Source: Brucella sp. 21LCYQ03 (GTDB lineage: Bacteria; Pseudomonadota; Alphaproteobacteria; Rhizobiales; Rhizobiaceae). From it: DNA of 64,000 nucleotides. Shown here piece after piece: positions 51,651 through 60,464 of this stretch. Within the stretch, counting starts at the first letter, position 1. Each line of letters opens with the position of its first letter. The position numbers were made by a program, and so were the translations under genes. A model generated the notes under the pieces. That model ran no database searches. It was not told the DNA's origin and was given only the letters and a program-made list of their open reading frames with translations. The stretch lies in the NCBI RefSeq assembly GCF_023554105.1, contig NZ_JAMJWE010000012.1:1-64000 (forward strand), read 5' to 3'.

Positions 51651-52627
51651 GGCTGCGCCACCTTGCGTCGGAAATAGAGTTTCAGTTTTTCAGAGTTGAG
51701 GCACACGGCCAGAACAAGCACCGCGCCATAGACCGCCTGAAGCACAAAGGTGGAGACATTGAAGGCCGTCAGCATGCTTTGCAGCAGGAAAATATCCGCT
51801 GCACCAAGGAATGCAGCTTTCAGCCCGCCAACGCCGCCTGCAAGACTGACACCACCAAGGGCTACCGCAGCAATCGCGATCAACGTGTAACCGGGACCGA
51901 TGATCGGATCACCCGAGCCAATGAGAGCCGTGAGCGAGAGCGCTGCCAGACCGGCAAAAAGCCCGGCCAGTACATAGGCAATGAAGCGGACCAGCGGGAC
52001 ATTGACGCCAGCCGTGTAAGCTGCTCGATCTTCACTGCCCACCGCCATAAGCGTCTCATAAAATGGCAGGCGTTTGATGCCCATCCAAATCAAAATGGCC
52101 GTGCCAACGGGCAAAATCGACCATGGACCTGCAAGCGCCGCAAGCCATGCCGGAACAGAGCCTGAAGGTGAAGGCAGGATGGTCAGCGCCAGCCCGCCAA
52201 AGATCAGATAGGTGCCAAGGGTCGCAACAATTGGCTGAATGCGAATAATCGCCGCCAGCAACCCATTCAGTGCGCCAGCAAGAACGCCGAGCGCAATCGC
52301 CGCCGGAATGATGACGAATGGCGAGGTTATGCCGCCTTTGGTTATCAGCAATTGCACCAGAATAACATTGATCAGTCCGACCAGCGGCCCCACTGAAATG
52401 TCAATAGAACCGCGCCCGGCCAGAAAGGGAATTGTGATTGCAAGCGAGGTTAGCAGCAGTGGTGCTGCAAGACCCAGCACTGCACCCCAGTTCGACGGTG
52501 CAAAGCGCACTGGATTAAGCACGATATTCACAACAAGCAGGATAACAAAGAGAATAGCGGCGAGCCGCGTTTCCTGCCCGCCAGAGAACAGACGTTTAAG
52601 AAGACCTGATTGATTGGATGTGCTCAT
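51647..52627 (-). CDS. RbsC-like sugar-type ABC permease
   Basis: A 326-residue membrane protein of the same family. Visible blocks are SLAITIPFLAGRGSIDISVGPLVGLINVILVQLL, AIIRIQPIVATLGTYLIFGGLALT, FYETLMAVGSEDRAAYTAGVNVPLVRFIAYVLAGLFAGLAALSL and AIAAVALGGVSLAGGVGGLKAA. It partners with the 50694 permease and is separated from the ATPase half-gene by a four-base overlap. The two permeases differ enough to be ancient rather than recent duplicates. Confidence 0.92.
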   Translation of the reverse strand: MSTSNQSGLLKRLFSGGQETRLAAILFVILLVVNIVLNPVRFAPSNWGAVLGLAAPLLLTSLAITIPFLAGRGSIDISVGPLVGLINVILVQLLITKGGITSPFVIIPAAIALGVLAGALNGLLAAIIRIQPIVATLGTYLIFGGLALTILPSPSGSVPAWLAALAGPWSILPVGTAILIWMGIKRLPFYETLMAVGSEDRAAYTAGVNVPLVRFIAYVLAGLFAGLAALSLTALIGSGDPIIGPGYTLIAIAAVALGGVSLAGGVGGLKAAFLGAADIFLLQSMLTAFNVSTFVLQAVYGAVLVLAVCLNSEKLKLYFRRKVAQP

Positions 52628-53385
52628 AGCGCCACCTCATCCTGTCCGAACATGGCCGCAAGGACACCTGACATGGACATTTCAGATTTGCCTATTGTTT
52701 TTGAGCATTCAAAATCACGAAACACCGAAACGCTGTCGCAGATTTGCAGGATTTCCTCGATTTCACTCGACAGAATGACCAGCGCGATCCTTTCTTCACG
52801 AGCGAGTTTGCGAAATGCTTCATAGAATTTCATACGCGTATTGAGATCGACGCCACGGGTTGGATCATTAAGCAGCATCACACGCGGTTTCAGCGCCAGA
52901 AGCCTTGCAAGCAGAACCTTCTGCTGATTGCCGCCGCTCAGTGCAGTAATCGGCGCATCCATTGCCGGATAGCGGATCGACAGAAAATCCGTATAGCGCT
53001 GCAATTCTTCTTTTTGTTTGCGGCGATTAAGAATACCGCCCCACGAAAAGCGCGGCATAGATGGCATACCGAAATTATCAAGCACGGAAAGCACCGGAAA
53101 AATGCCGGTCGCCCGTCGGTCGCGCGGCAGGTAAACCACACCGCGCTTTGCGGCATCATGATGGTTGCGATAGGCTTGGCGCTCGCCGGACGTACCAACC
53201 ACTTCGACTGAGGATTGGCGCGGCTGATTAAAGCCCGCAAGTGCCAGCAGAAACTGCTCCTGTCCGTGGCCTTCAAGACCTGCAAGCCCGGTGATTTCGC
53301 CAGCGTGGATCGTGCCGTATAGCGCTTTGCGACCTGGTGCCAGCACGAGATTTTCATAGCTTAGAATGATCTGATCATTCGACAT
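52624..53385 (-). CDS. C-terminal half of a split RbsA-type ATPase
   Basis: A 253-residue nucleotide-binding domain corresponding to domain 2 of RbsA/MglA proteins. As is usual for that domain, Walker A is degenerate (GLEGHGQEQ, about 36-44). The signature LSGGNQQKVLLARLL (149 on) is intact. Walker B, normally LDEPTRGVD, reads LLNDPTRGVD (171-180), so both acidic positions differ (D to N, E to D). The start ATG 53385 has GGAGG nine bases upstream and overlaps the stop of the N-terminal half-gene by 11 bases. This indicates a deliberate two-gene arrangement rather than a broken gene. Confidence 0.88.
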   Translation of the reverse strand: MSNDQIILSYENLVLAPGRKALYGTIHAGEITGLAGLEGHGQEQFLLALAGFNQPRQSSVEVVGTSGERQAYRNHHDAAKRGVVYLPRDRRATGIFPVLSVLDNFGMPSMPRFSWGGILNRRKQKEELQRYTDFLSIRYPAMDAPITALSGGNQQKVLLARLLALKPRVMLLNDPTRGVDLNTRMKFYEAFRKLAREERIALVILSSEIEEILQICDSVSVFRDFECSKTIGKSEMSMSGVLAAMFGQDEVAL

Positions 53386-54199
53386 GGAGATGCGCCTCCG
53401 GTGCCATGAGTTCCAGCAATATCTGGCTGTTGATCTGATGACGCTCGAGCGTATCGACAATCTGGCCACTTCGTAAAACGGTGACTTGATCGGAAAGGCG
53501 TTTCACCTCTTCAAGCCGGTGCGAAATGAAAATCACGATATTTCCCGACTTTGCGTAATCTTCGATTGCTTCAAAGACCAGATCACGATCTGCATAATCA
53601 AGTGCGGCGGTTGCCTCATCCAGCAGCAGGATCGAAGGACGGCTAATGAAAGCGCGCGCAATGACAACCAACTGTTGAGCGGCAAGCGACAGGCTGCCAG
53701 CAGGCGCGTGAAGATCAATTGGAAAGCGGGCGATCTTCGATAAAACCGCTTGAGAAGCCTTTTCACGCACGGCTTTGTTGACTTTGCGGGTAAGCAATCC
53801 ATCAAAGCCAAGAAAAATATTTTCAACCACAGAGCGATGCGGCGCGATCAGTACTTCCTGAAAAACCGTTGAAAGACCAAGTGCTTTCATATCTGCGGGA
53901 GAGTTGGCAGCAATTGTTTTATCGTTAAGCACGACGCGCCCCTGTGTGGGTGCCACCACCCCCGACAAGATTTTAAGCATTGTGCTTTTGCCGGAGCCGT
54001 TCTCACCAAGGATTGTGTGAACGCCATATCGAAAGTCGACATTAGCGCCAGTCAGCGCAACGGTTTCACCATAGCGTTTTTCGAGATTTTCGATCTTTAG
54101 CGATTTGACAGGCGCATGCGTTATCGGGGGCAGACCAGCCTCCGCAAGCAGCCTGTGCATATTGGAAGTGCCGACTAAATTCAGATCAGGCTGGAGCAT
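53375..54199 (-). CDS. N-terminal half of a split RbsA-type ATPase
   Basis: A 274-residue nucleotide-binding domain like domain 1 of RbsA. It has canonical Walker A GENGSGKS at about 65-72, the degenerate signature LSLAAQQLVVIARAF normal for this domain, Walker B LLLDEATAALD and the H-loop in IFISHRLEEVKRLSD. About 35 residues precede the domain. In E. coli-type systems the two domains are one ~500-residue chain; here they are separate genes that overlap. The start is not well marked: ATG 54199 lacks a clear ribosome-binding site and ATG 54160 is an alternative. Confidence 0.88.
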   Translation of the reverse strand: MLQPDLNLVGTSNMHRLLAEAGLPPITHAPVKSLKIENLEKRYGETVALTGANVDFRYGVHTILGENGSGKSTMLKILSGVVAPTQGRVVLNDKTIAANSPADMKALGLSTVFQEVLIAPHRSVVENIFLGFDGLLTRKVNKAVREKASQAVLSKIARFPIDLHAPAGSLSLAAQQLVVIARAFISRPSILLLDEATAALDYADRDLVFEAIEDYAKSGNIVIFISHRLEEVKRLSDQVTVLRSGQIVDTLERHQINSQILLELMAPEAHLHVE

Positions 54200-54231
54200 A
54201 ATGAAATGACTTTCCGCATGGAATAGGCGAA

Positions 54232-54260
54232 AACCACTGCCAGATTTTCTGGCAGTGGTT
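54232..54260 (-). promoter_or_regulatory. intercistronic hairpin between binding-protein and ATPase genes
   Basis: A perfect 13-bp stem AACCACTGCCAGA / TCTGGCAGTGGTT with a 3-nt loop, 17 bases after the binding-protein stop and followed on the minus strand by TTTT (shared with the stem end). It looks like a partial terminator that would raise binding-protein mRNA relative to the ATPase and permeases. Confidence 0.65.
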
Positions 54261-54276
54261 GTATTTACATGAGCTA

Positions 54277-55479
54277 TTACTTGGCGCAGGACGCAGGGAC
54301 TTTTGCGAAATCATAAAGTGCGGTTGCGCTTCCGTTCGAGAAGTAGCCATTCAGCAGTTCTTCCGGGAACGGGTCCTGCGGCGGGATCGGGAAGATAGCT
54401 GCCGAATCCGGCTTCATGCAGTCCTTGTACCAATTTGGAAGGTCTGCCTGGGTCACAAGCGGCATTGGTGCGATGATCGTGTTGACCAGAGGTTTCTGGC
54501 CTTCAAGAATACGCAGTGCCACGCGGAATGCATTTTGTGCAGCTACATGCGGTGAAACCTCGCCGCCATAGAACTTGAACGTGTCCTGATTGGCATTCCA
54601 ATAGCCAAGCGCATCACCCGAAATCGAGCCTGCGATCAGCGGCAGCGGGCGTCCGGCCTGCTGGAAAGCTTCAGCGATGAAGCGTGCTTCACTGCCAGTC
54701 GACCAGACGGCATCAATTGGCTGTGGCGTGGTTGCAAGTGCCTGAAGAACAGCTGACTTGGTTGTCGTGCCCGTCCATTCGCCGCTTACCTTGCGGGCAA
54801 TCGTCAGATTGCCAGATTCTGCAACTGCCTTTTCAAGGCCTGCATTTTCCTGCTGTACCAGCGGATGGCCAGAAATGCCTTCCACCTGAAGGATCGTGCC
54901 GCCATCTTTGAGGTTTTCAGCAATGCCCTTGCCCATCTGGTAGCCCCAGAGGTTCTGGTTGTGCATGACATTGATCGCATTTGGTGTGGTCACAGAACCA
55001 GCCGACGTGATGACAGGAATACCTGCTTTGTAGGCATCATCGATCACCGCATTCAAAGCAGTCGAAGAACCGGCAATCGTCGTCATGACATTGCAGCCCT
55101 GCTCGATGAAAGCGCGCATTTGCGAAATCTGCTGTGTTGCGTCACCGTTGGAGTCCGAGACGACATATTCCGATACATCACCAGCAGCAATTGCACCATC
55201 AACAAGACGCTTGAGTTCATCATTGAAGGTTACACGCCATGGGTTGCCCATATAGGATTCGGAATGGCACCAGCGCCATGGCTTGGCAGGAGCTTTAAAG
55301 TCACCATAAGCCGACGGTCCAACTTCGACAACATCGGTGTAGAGCGCCTGAATTTCGGTTGGCAACGTGCCTAGCAATGCTGCACGATCCTGACTTTGCG
55401 CTGGTGCAATGAACGCAGAAGTCGAAAGAATTGCGAGCGTGAGTGCCTTTAAGCTAAGGCCAGAGCGATAACTAATCAT
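54277..55479 (-). CDS. RbsB-like periplasmic binding protein
   Basis: A 400-residue solute-binding protein of the peripla_BP_4 type. The start is ATG 55479 with GGAGGAG upstream, followed by a signal peptide (MISYRSGLSLKALTLAILST, cleaved near APAQS). The mature protein has PWRWCHSESYMGNPWRVTFNDELKRLVDGAIAAGDVSEYVVSDSNGDATQQISQMRAFIEQGCNVMTTIAGSSTALNAVIDDAYKAGIPVITSAG-like order of elements (short segments quoted from ~43 on): the ligand-shift pattern of ribose-type proteins. Three or more cysteines are present, unusual for the group. It is the first gene of the operon. Ligand unknown. Confidence 0.88.
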   Translation of the reverse strand: MISYRSGLSLKALTLAILSTSAFIAPAQSQDRAALLGTLPTEIQALYTDVVEVGPSAYGDFKAPAKPWRWCHSESYMGNPWRVTFNDELKRLVDGAIAAGDVSEYVVSDSNGDATQQISQMRAFIEQGCNVMTTIAGSSTALNAVIDDAYKAGIPVITSAGSVTTPNAINVMHNQNLWGYQMGKGIAENLKDGGTILQVEGISGHPLVQQENAGLEKAVAESGNLTIARKVSGEWTGTTTKSAVLQALATTPQPIDAVWSTGSEARFIAEAFQQAGRPLPLIAGSISGDALGYWNANQDTFKFYGGEVSPHVAAQNAFRVALRILEGQKPLVNTIIAPMPLVTQADLPNWYKDCMKPDSAAIFPIPPQDPFPEELLNGYFSNGSATALYDFAKVPASCAK

Positions 55480-55703
55480 ATGTTCTCCTCCAATGTGAAC
55501 TCCTCCGTTCACTTGTGAAGATTTTATTCACATACGTCAGAATACGTCAAATGAAAAATGTGAGCGCTCACTATCGCTTAATCCTGAATCACCCAAACTG
55601 TTCAAAAAATATATTTTTCGGGGCATTTTTGATTACTCACTGAGCAAATTAAACACCCTAACAATGATGACGCTGGCACCTCAAAAAATTGCTCGTAAAA
55701 AAA

Positions 55704-55727
55704 GCCGCCCTGATCACTCAGGGCGGC
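55704..55727 (-). terminator. rho-independent terminator of the dehydrogenase operon
   Basis: A perfect 10-bp stem GCCGCCCTGA / TCAGGGCGGC with a 4-nt loop, 25 bases after the binding-protein stop. Seven A's follow on the plus strand (a T-tract in the transcript). Confidence 0.9.
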
Positions 55728-55751
55728 CTCGCTTTCAATCAGCAACAAATC

Positions 55752-56807
55752 TTACTGTTCGATTGTACGGTTCCAGCGGCTGTTGAGCTGCTGACGACCT
55801 TCGTTGACTGCATCCCAATCCAGCGTATTGGCTGTCTTCATGTAGCCATTGAACGCATCAAGCTTGGCCTGTGCTTCTGGCGTACCAGCCTTAGCCTTCA
55901 AGTTCGACGGGATCACGTTGCCATGATCGAGCGCCTTGCTCTGCGCATCAGCGGAAAGCAGGTAATGCGCGAGCTTCTGGCTCAGTTCAGGCTCGCTGTT
56001 GCCTGCGAGAACGCATTCGGTCACGGCAAGAATGACGGAGCCTTCCTTTGGCTGTGCGTATTCAACCGGAATACCCTTGTCCTTCAGGTTGTTAACACCC
56101 GTTGGTGTCAGCGGGAAGATTGCTGCTTCACCGGTCTGAACCATTTCCGAAATCTTGGCCGATGATGGAATGAATTCCAGAACGTTCTTGCCAATGGTGT
56201 CCGGGAACTTTTCAAAACCTGGCTCAAGGTTCTTGTCGTCGCCGCCCTGAATGCGGTTGAACATCAGGAATGCATGCAGACCGAAGGTCGAAGCCGAAGC
56301 CGACTGGAACACAACAGCCTTATTGTACTTCTCGTCAGCGAAATCCATCCACGAGGTTGGTGCAGCCCAGCCCTTTTCGTCGAAAAGCTTCTTGTTATAA
56401 GCAATACCGGTCATGCCCATATCGACGCCGATTGCCATGTCGTCTTTCAGACGCGCTGCTGGCTGAATGTCGGCAAGAACAGCATCATCCGTGATCTTCT
56501 GGCAAAGACCGCCATTAATCGCGCGGACCATCACGCCGTCATCAAGCAGCATGACGTGCATCTGAGGATTATCCTTCTGCGCGGTTGCCTTCGCGAGAAT
56601 ATCAGCCGATGTGCCCGGAACGACAACAACCTTAACGTTGTTTGCCTTCTCGAACTCCGGCAGGACGTGCTCGGTATAAGCCTTCTCCATGTTGCCGCCA
56701 TTCATGCCGATATAGAGCGTCTTGGTCTCAGCCGATGCGCCTGATACAAAAGCGACAGACAGACCGAGCGCCATTGCCGTCATTGCAGTAATATGTTGAT
56801 TTTTCAT
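55752..56807 (-). CDS. PotD/AfuA-like periplasmic binding protein
   Basis: A 351-residue SBP family 1-type protein for polyamine-, iron- or opine-class importers. The signal peptide is about 26 residues (MKNQHITAMTAMALGLSVAF, ending at GASA). The mature part starts ETKTLYIGMNGGNMEKAYTEHVLPEFEKANNVKVV, a typical opening, and includes GMTGIAYNKKLFDEKGW and GIPVEYAQPKEG. AAGGGAAC precedes the ATG. It is the last gene of its operon, after the dehydrogenase genes, and is followed by a strong terminator. Confidence 0.9.
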   Translation of the reverse strand: MKNQHITAMTAMALGLSVAFVSGASAETKTLYIGMNGGNMEKAYTEHVLPEFEKANNVKVVVVPGTSADILAKATAQKDNPQMHVMLLDDGVMVRAINGGLCQKITDDAVLADIQPAARLKDDMAIGVDMGMTGIAYNKKLFDEKGWAAPTSWMDFADEKYNKAVVFQSASASTFGLHAFLMFNRIQGGDDKNLEPGFEKFPDTIGKNVLEFIPSSAKISEMVQTGEAAIFPLTPTGVNNLKDKGIPVEYAQPKEGSVILAVTECVLAGNSEPELSQKLAHYLLSADAQSKALDHGNVIPSNLKAKAGTPEAQAKLDAFNGYMKTANTLDWDAVNEGRQQLNSRWNRTIEQ

Positions 56808-56809
56808 GC

Positions 56810-57955
56810 TTAGTTCCCTTCCATGTTAAGCTTGATATTGGTTGAAGTGAAGCGATTGATCGAAAAGGCTTCGATCGGTGTTTCTGTTTCGCCTTTGGTC
56901 GCGAGATCGCACAGAACAGCGCCAACAGCGGGGCCGGTCTGAAAGCCCGCACCATTAAAACCAAAGGCGTGATAAAGATTTTTGACACGGCCACTTGGGC
57001 CGATCACCGGATTATCATCCGGCATTTCCGCTTCAGTGCCTGACCAGAAGCGAATGACCTGCGCATGTTTGAGATGCGGGAAAAGCTCAATCGCCCGCAG
57101 CATCACCGATGATGCGGCATTGACCGAAGGCCGCGAGAAATCCGGGTTTTCGAGCGGTGTTCCGCGCCCGCCACCCATGACATAATTGCCACGCGTGACC
57201 TGACGGCCATAAAAGCCGCCGCCCTCTTCGCCGAGGCTCATCGGCAGACGCAGCGGCATCGGCTCTGTCACAACCATCGACGGATAAATGCGCTTGAGCG
57301 GAACCGGCTCACCAAAGGATGCGGCGAACTTATCCGACCACGCGCCTGCACAATTGAAGACCATGCCAGCATTGATCTCAATGCCGTCACCGGCCAGCAC
57401 GGCAAAGCGGTCACCAGTCGAGCGCACTTCATGCACAGGTGTGTTTTCCAGCACTGTTGCGCCATTCGCTTTTGCAGCGCGGGCAAAAGCAGGCGACACT
57501 AGTCGCGGATTAGCATTGCCATCTTCCGCACAAAGTGAAGCACCAGCCACATCACCCGGCAGCCATGGAAAGCGTTCGCGCACGGCATTGCCGCCAATCA
57601 GCTCCAGCTCCAGCCCAAACGGCTTCACTTTGGCTGCATAAGCTTCAAGCTTGGCAAATTGCTCAGGCGTCCGCGCAAGCTTCAAATGTCCGCTGCGCAT
57701 ATATTCGCCGTCGATGCCGATCAGTTCCGGCAGTCGTCCCCAAAGGTCAAACGAACGTTGCGCGAGCGGAATTTGTTCCGGCTCACGGCCTTGCCTGCGC
57801 ACGCCGCCATAATTGACGCCGCTTGCCTGCGCGCCACAAAAGCCCTTATCGAGCAGGATAACCGACAACCCCGCTTTGCGCATGAACAGCGCTGCCGATC
57901 CACCGACAATTCCACCGCCGATAATCAATGCATCAGCGTGAAGGCGTTTTGTCAT
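56810..57955 (-). CDS. FAD-dependent dehydrogenase subunit (OoxB/NoxB, HcnC-like)
   Basis: A 381-residue DAO-family flavoprotein. The FAD-binding motif is DALIIGGGIVGGSAALFMRKAGLSVILLDK (about 8-37). The C-terminal block is RFWSGTEAEMPDDNPVIGPSGRVKNLYHAFGFNGAGFQTGPAVG. It corresponds to the catalytic subunit of heterotrimeric opine oxidases, HcnABC and D-hydroxyproline or D-amino-acid dehydrogenases, which oxidise a C-N bond. It overlaps the next upstream subunit gene by four bases. It and its two partners are embedded in a PotABCD-type import operon, so it acts on the imported amine or amino-acid derivative. Confidence 0.9.
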   Translation of the reverse strand: MTKRLHADALIIGGGIVGGSAALFMRKAGLSVILLDKGFCGAQASGVNYGGVRRQGREPEQIPLAQRSFDLWGRLPELIGIDGEYMRSGHLKLARTPEQFAKLEAYAAKVKPFGLELELIGGNAVRERFPWLPGDVAGASLCAEDGNANPRLVSPAFARAAKANGATVLENTPVHEVRSTGDRFAVLAGDGIEINAGMVFNCAGAWSDKFAASFGEPVPLKRIYPSMVVTEPMPLRLPMSLGEEGGGFYGRQVTRGNYVMGGGRGTPLENPDFSRPSVNAASSVMLRAIELFPHLKHAQVIRFWSGTEAEMPDDNPVIGPSGRVKNLYHAFGFNGAGFQTGPAVGAVLCDLATKGETETPIEAFSINRFTSTNIKLNMEGN

Positions 57956-59346
57956 GGCAACACCTCGTGCTGAGCTTTCGCGCCAAAGCCAAGCGGGATC
58001 GGCTTGACCGGCGCCTGCGCACGAATGCGGCCTGCTTGCGATAGCGACTTATCCTGCATGGATGCCAGCAACTCGGCCGCAGCAGCACTGCACATGCGGC
58101 CCTGACAACGGCCCATGCCAACACGACTCAAAGCTTTGACCCGGTTGATTTCCTGCGTCTTCGCATTGCTGATCACATTGCGCGCTTCACCAAGGCTGAT
58201 TTCTTCACAACGGCAGAGCGTCACATCCTGACCGACGGTTTCAAACCAGTCACGCGGAAATGGAAATGCCTTTTCGAGAATAAGGCGCTGACGATAAATC
58301 GCATCAAGCTCGCGATGAAGGCGCTGTTCAAGCGCTGCATCTGCCGTGCCACCAAGATCGCGGATCATGGCGATTGCAGCCAGTTTTCCGCGAATTTCAG
58401 CCGCATCCGCACCGGCAATTCCAGCACCATCGCCCGCAACATAAACGCCGCTCTCGCTCGTCCGACCAAGCGCATCCGCCACTGGAAGCCACGCGCGATC
58501 ACGCTCGTTAAAGCCAAAATCACAGCCTGCAAGATCGGCAAGCTGGGTTTCAGGCCGTAGCGCAAAACCATAAGCCAGCGCATCGCATGAAATCTCGCGC
58601 TGGCTATTGCCGGAGCGATAGCGAATGCCTTCGACATGACCCGCGCCAAGCACTTCATCAGGCCGTACATTATAATGAATCGGCACGCCGCCAAGCTTCA
58701 GCCGCAAACCATAATAAGCGCCAAGCGCCACAATGCGCGGCGCATGCACCGCCAAATGTGCCAGATGAAATTTTGAACTGAATGATGCTGTATCAAGAAC
58801 CGCCGCAACTTTTGCGCCAGCATGATGATATTGCCATGCCACCAGATAAAGCAGCGGACCAGAACCCATGAAAACCACGCGTTCGCCAATGGTGCAGCCC
58901 TGCGCTTTCAATGCTGTCTGGGAAGCTCCAAGCGTATAAACGCCGGGCTTCGTCCAGCCAGAAAACGGCAGCACGCGGTCGGTCGCACCCGTTGCAAGCA
59001 GCAAGTGGCTATACGGAAATTGCACGTGAGCGCCGCCCGACATCAAATCAAGACGGTTGGTCTCATTGCGCGAAATGTTCCAGACCAGCGTTTCCGGGCG
59101 ATAATCAATCGCATCGCGCAACTGATCGAAGGTGTGATGCAGCGCTTGCGCCTTATGTGCTTCTGAACCGTAACGTGCCTTGTAGCTGCGGCCATCATCG
59201 AAAGGCGGACGGCGATAAATCTGCCCGCCAGCACGCATGCCTTCATCAAGCACAATCGGACGGTGACCGGCTTTCACCAGCATTTCAGCCGCACGAATAC
59301 CCGCAGGACCAGCGCCCACAATCACCGGATTGAGAACGGTACTCAT
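57952..59346 (-). CDS. FAD/NAD-type dehydrogenase subunit with BFD Cys cluster (OoxA/HcnB-like)
   Basis: A 464-residue electron-transfer subunit. N-terminal dinucleotide fold PVIVGAGPAGIRAAEMLVKAGHRPIVLDEG, a second fold near GERVVFMGSGPLLYLVAWQYHHAG, and a C-terminal BFD-like domain with CRCEEIS and GRCQGRMCSAAA. The four cysteines (C-x-C and C-x4-C) bind an additional Fe-S cluster. This is the domain order of OoxA/NoxA and HcnB. Four-base overlaps join it to both partner subunits. It hands electrons from the catalytic FAD subunit towards the 2Fe-2S subunit or the respiratory chain. Confidence 0.92.
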   Translation of the reverse strand: MSTVLNPVIVGAGPAGIRAAEMLVKAGHRPIVLDEGMRAGGQIYRRPPFDDGRSYKARYGSEAHKAQALHHTFDQLRDAIDYRPETLVWNISRNETNRLDLMSGGAHVQFPYSHLLLATGATDRVLPFSGWTKPGVYTLGASQTALKAQGCTIGERVVFMGSGPLLYLVAWQYHHAGAKVAAVLDTASFSSKFHLAHLAVHAPRIVALGAYYGLRLKLGGVPIHYNVRPDEVLGAGHVEGIRYRSGNSQREISCDALAYGFALRPETQLADLAGCDFGFNERDRAWLPVADALGRTSESGVYVAGDGAGIAGADAAEIRGKLAAIAMIRDLGGTADAALEQRLHRELDAIYRQRLILEKAFPFPRDWFETVGQDVTLCRCEEISLGEARNVISNAKTQEINRVKALSRVGMGRCQGRMCSAAAAELLASMQDKSLSQAGRIRAQAPVKPIPLGFGAKAQHEVLP

Positions 59347-59651
59347 GCAAATGGCTCCGTCACAAATGACATGCCTTCTTCAAGCAGCGTTGTGCAGGCG
59401 CGCACGCGCCCGCCACTGCTCATCATGACATGGCAATCCTGACATGCGCCGATCAGGCAAAATCCTGCCCGTGGCTCGCCGGTAAATTCAGTATGACGCA
59501 CTTTGCTCTGCACCGAGAGAATTGCTGTCAGCACCGTATCGCCGCGACGTCCCTGATAAGGGACGCCGTCGAGCATGAAACCGACCGGCTGTTCATCCAG
59601 ACGATAGCGTCTGCGGAACTGGGGCGTGAGAGGCGAGGTTGAAACCGCCAT
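59343..59651 (-). CDS. 2Fe-2S subunit (OoxC/HcnA-like)
   Basis: A 102-residue ferredoxin-like subunit (Fer2_4). Cysteines C65, C70, C73 (GFCLIGACQDC) and C86 (RACTT) form the cluster, with the preceding conserved RRGDTVLTAIL and GEPRAGFC. ATG 59651 is preceded by AGGGG at seven bases; the longer frame is rejected. Together with the two FAD subunits it makes the standard alpha-beta-gamma set of opine-oxidase-type dehydrogenases. Confidence 0.92.
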   Translation of the reverse strand: MAVSTSPLTPQFRRRYRLDEQPVGFMLDGVPYQGRRGDTVLTAILSVQSKVRHTEFTGEPRAGFCLIGACQDCHVMMSSGGRVRACTTLLEEGMSFVTEPFA

Positions 59652-59664
59652 GTGTGTGCCCCTA

Positions 59665-60459
59665 TCAACCCTTGCCCACAAGGACACGGTCGAGACCAAA
59701 CAGACGGTCGATAATAACCATGGTCACAGTCGCAACGAGGATCATTAGTGCCGAAACGGCTGCCATCATCGGATCGATGGATTCGCTTGCATACATATAC
59801 ATACGGACCGGCAGCGTAACGGTGGATGGCGAAGTGACGAAGATCGACATGGTCAGCTCATCAAATGAGTTGATGAAAGCAAGCAGCCAGCCGCCCGATA
59901 ATCCCGGCAGAAGCAGCGGCAACGTCACGCGACGGAACACGGTCCATTCGCCAGCACCCAGCGTACGGGCTGCATTTTCGGCATTACGATCCATACTGCT
60001 AAGCGACGCCAGAATAAGGCGCAGTGCATAAGGCGTGACAACGATAACGTGGGTTGCGACCAGCCAGCCAAACGAACCCGTGAGACCCATCAGCGAGAAG
60101 AGACGCAGGAATGCAACACCCAGCACCAGATGCGGGATAATCAGCGGCGACAGAAACAGCGCGTTCAACGCATCGCGGCCACGGAAATTATACTGCGCGA
60201 TTGCAAGGCCCGATGGCACTGCAAGCAGCGTCGAAATCGTGGCCGAGAAGATCGCAAGCTTCAGCGAGTTCGAGAACGACGTCATGAAATCGTTATGCGC
60301 GAATACGGCATAGAACCAGCGCAACGAAAAGCCGTTCCATGGCATAGTCAGCGTGTTTTCAGGCGTGAAAGCCACAAGACAAACCACAACCATTGGTGCC
60401 AGCATGAAGATGACGACCAGCGCGTGAAAGAAGAGTGCGAAAGGACCGTTTTTTGTCAT
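59665..60459 (-). CDS. PotC-like ABC permease
   Basis: A 264-residue inner-membrane permease of the polyamine/iron importer class. TM1 (ALFFHALVVIFMLAPMVVVCLVAFTPE) is followed by WNGFSLRWFYAVFAHNDFMTSFSNSLKLAIFSATIST, the PotC-like block, and the EAA loop NAENAARTLGAGEWTVFRRVTLPLLLPGLSGGWLLAFINSFDELTMSIF. It starts five bases after the first permease gene. It lies before the dehydrogenase genes, so transport and oxidation are co-expressed. Confidence 0.92.
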   Translation of the reverse strand: MTKNGPFALFFHALVVIFMLAPMVVVCLVAFTPENTLTMPWNGFSLRWFYAVFAHNDFMTSFSNSLKLAIFSATISTLLAVPSGLAIAQYNFRGRDALNALFLSPLIIPHLVLGVAFLRLFSLMGLTGSFGWLVATHVIVVTPYALRLILASLSSMDRNAENAARTLGAGEWTVFRRVTLPLLLPGLSGGWLLAFINSFDELTMSIFVTSPSTVTLPVRMYMYASESIDPMMAAVSALMILVATVTMVIIDRLFGLDRVLVGKG

Positions 60460-60464
60460 AGCGG

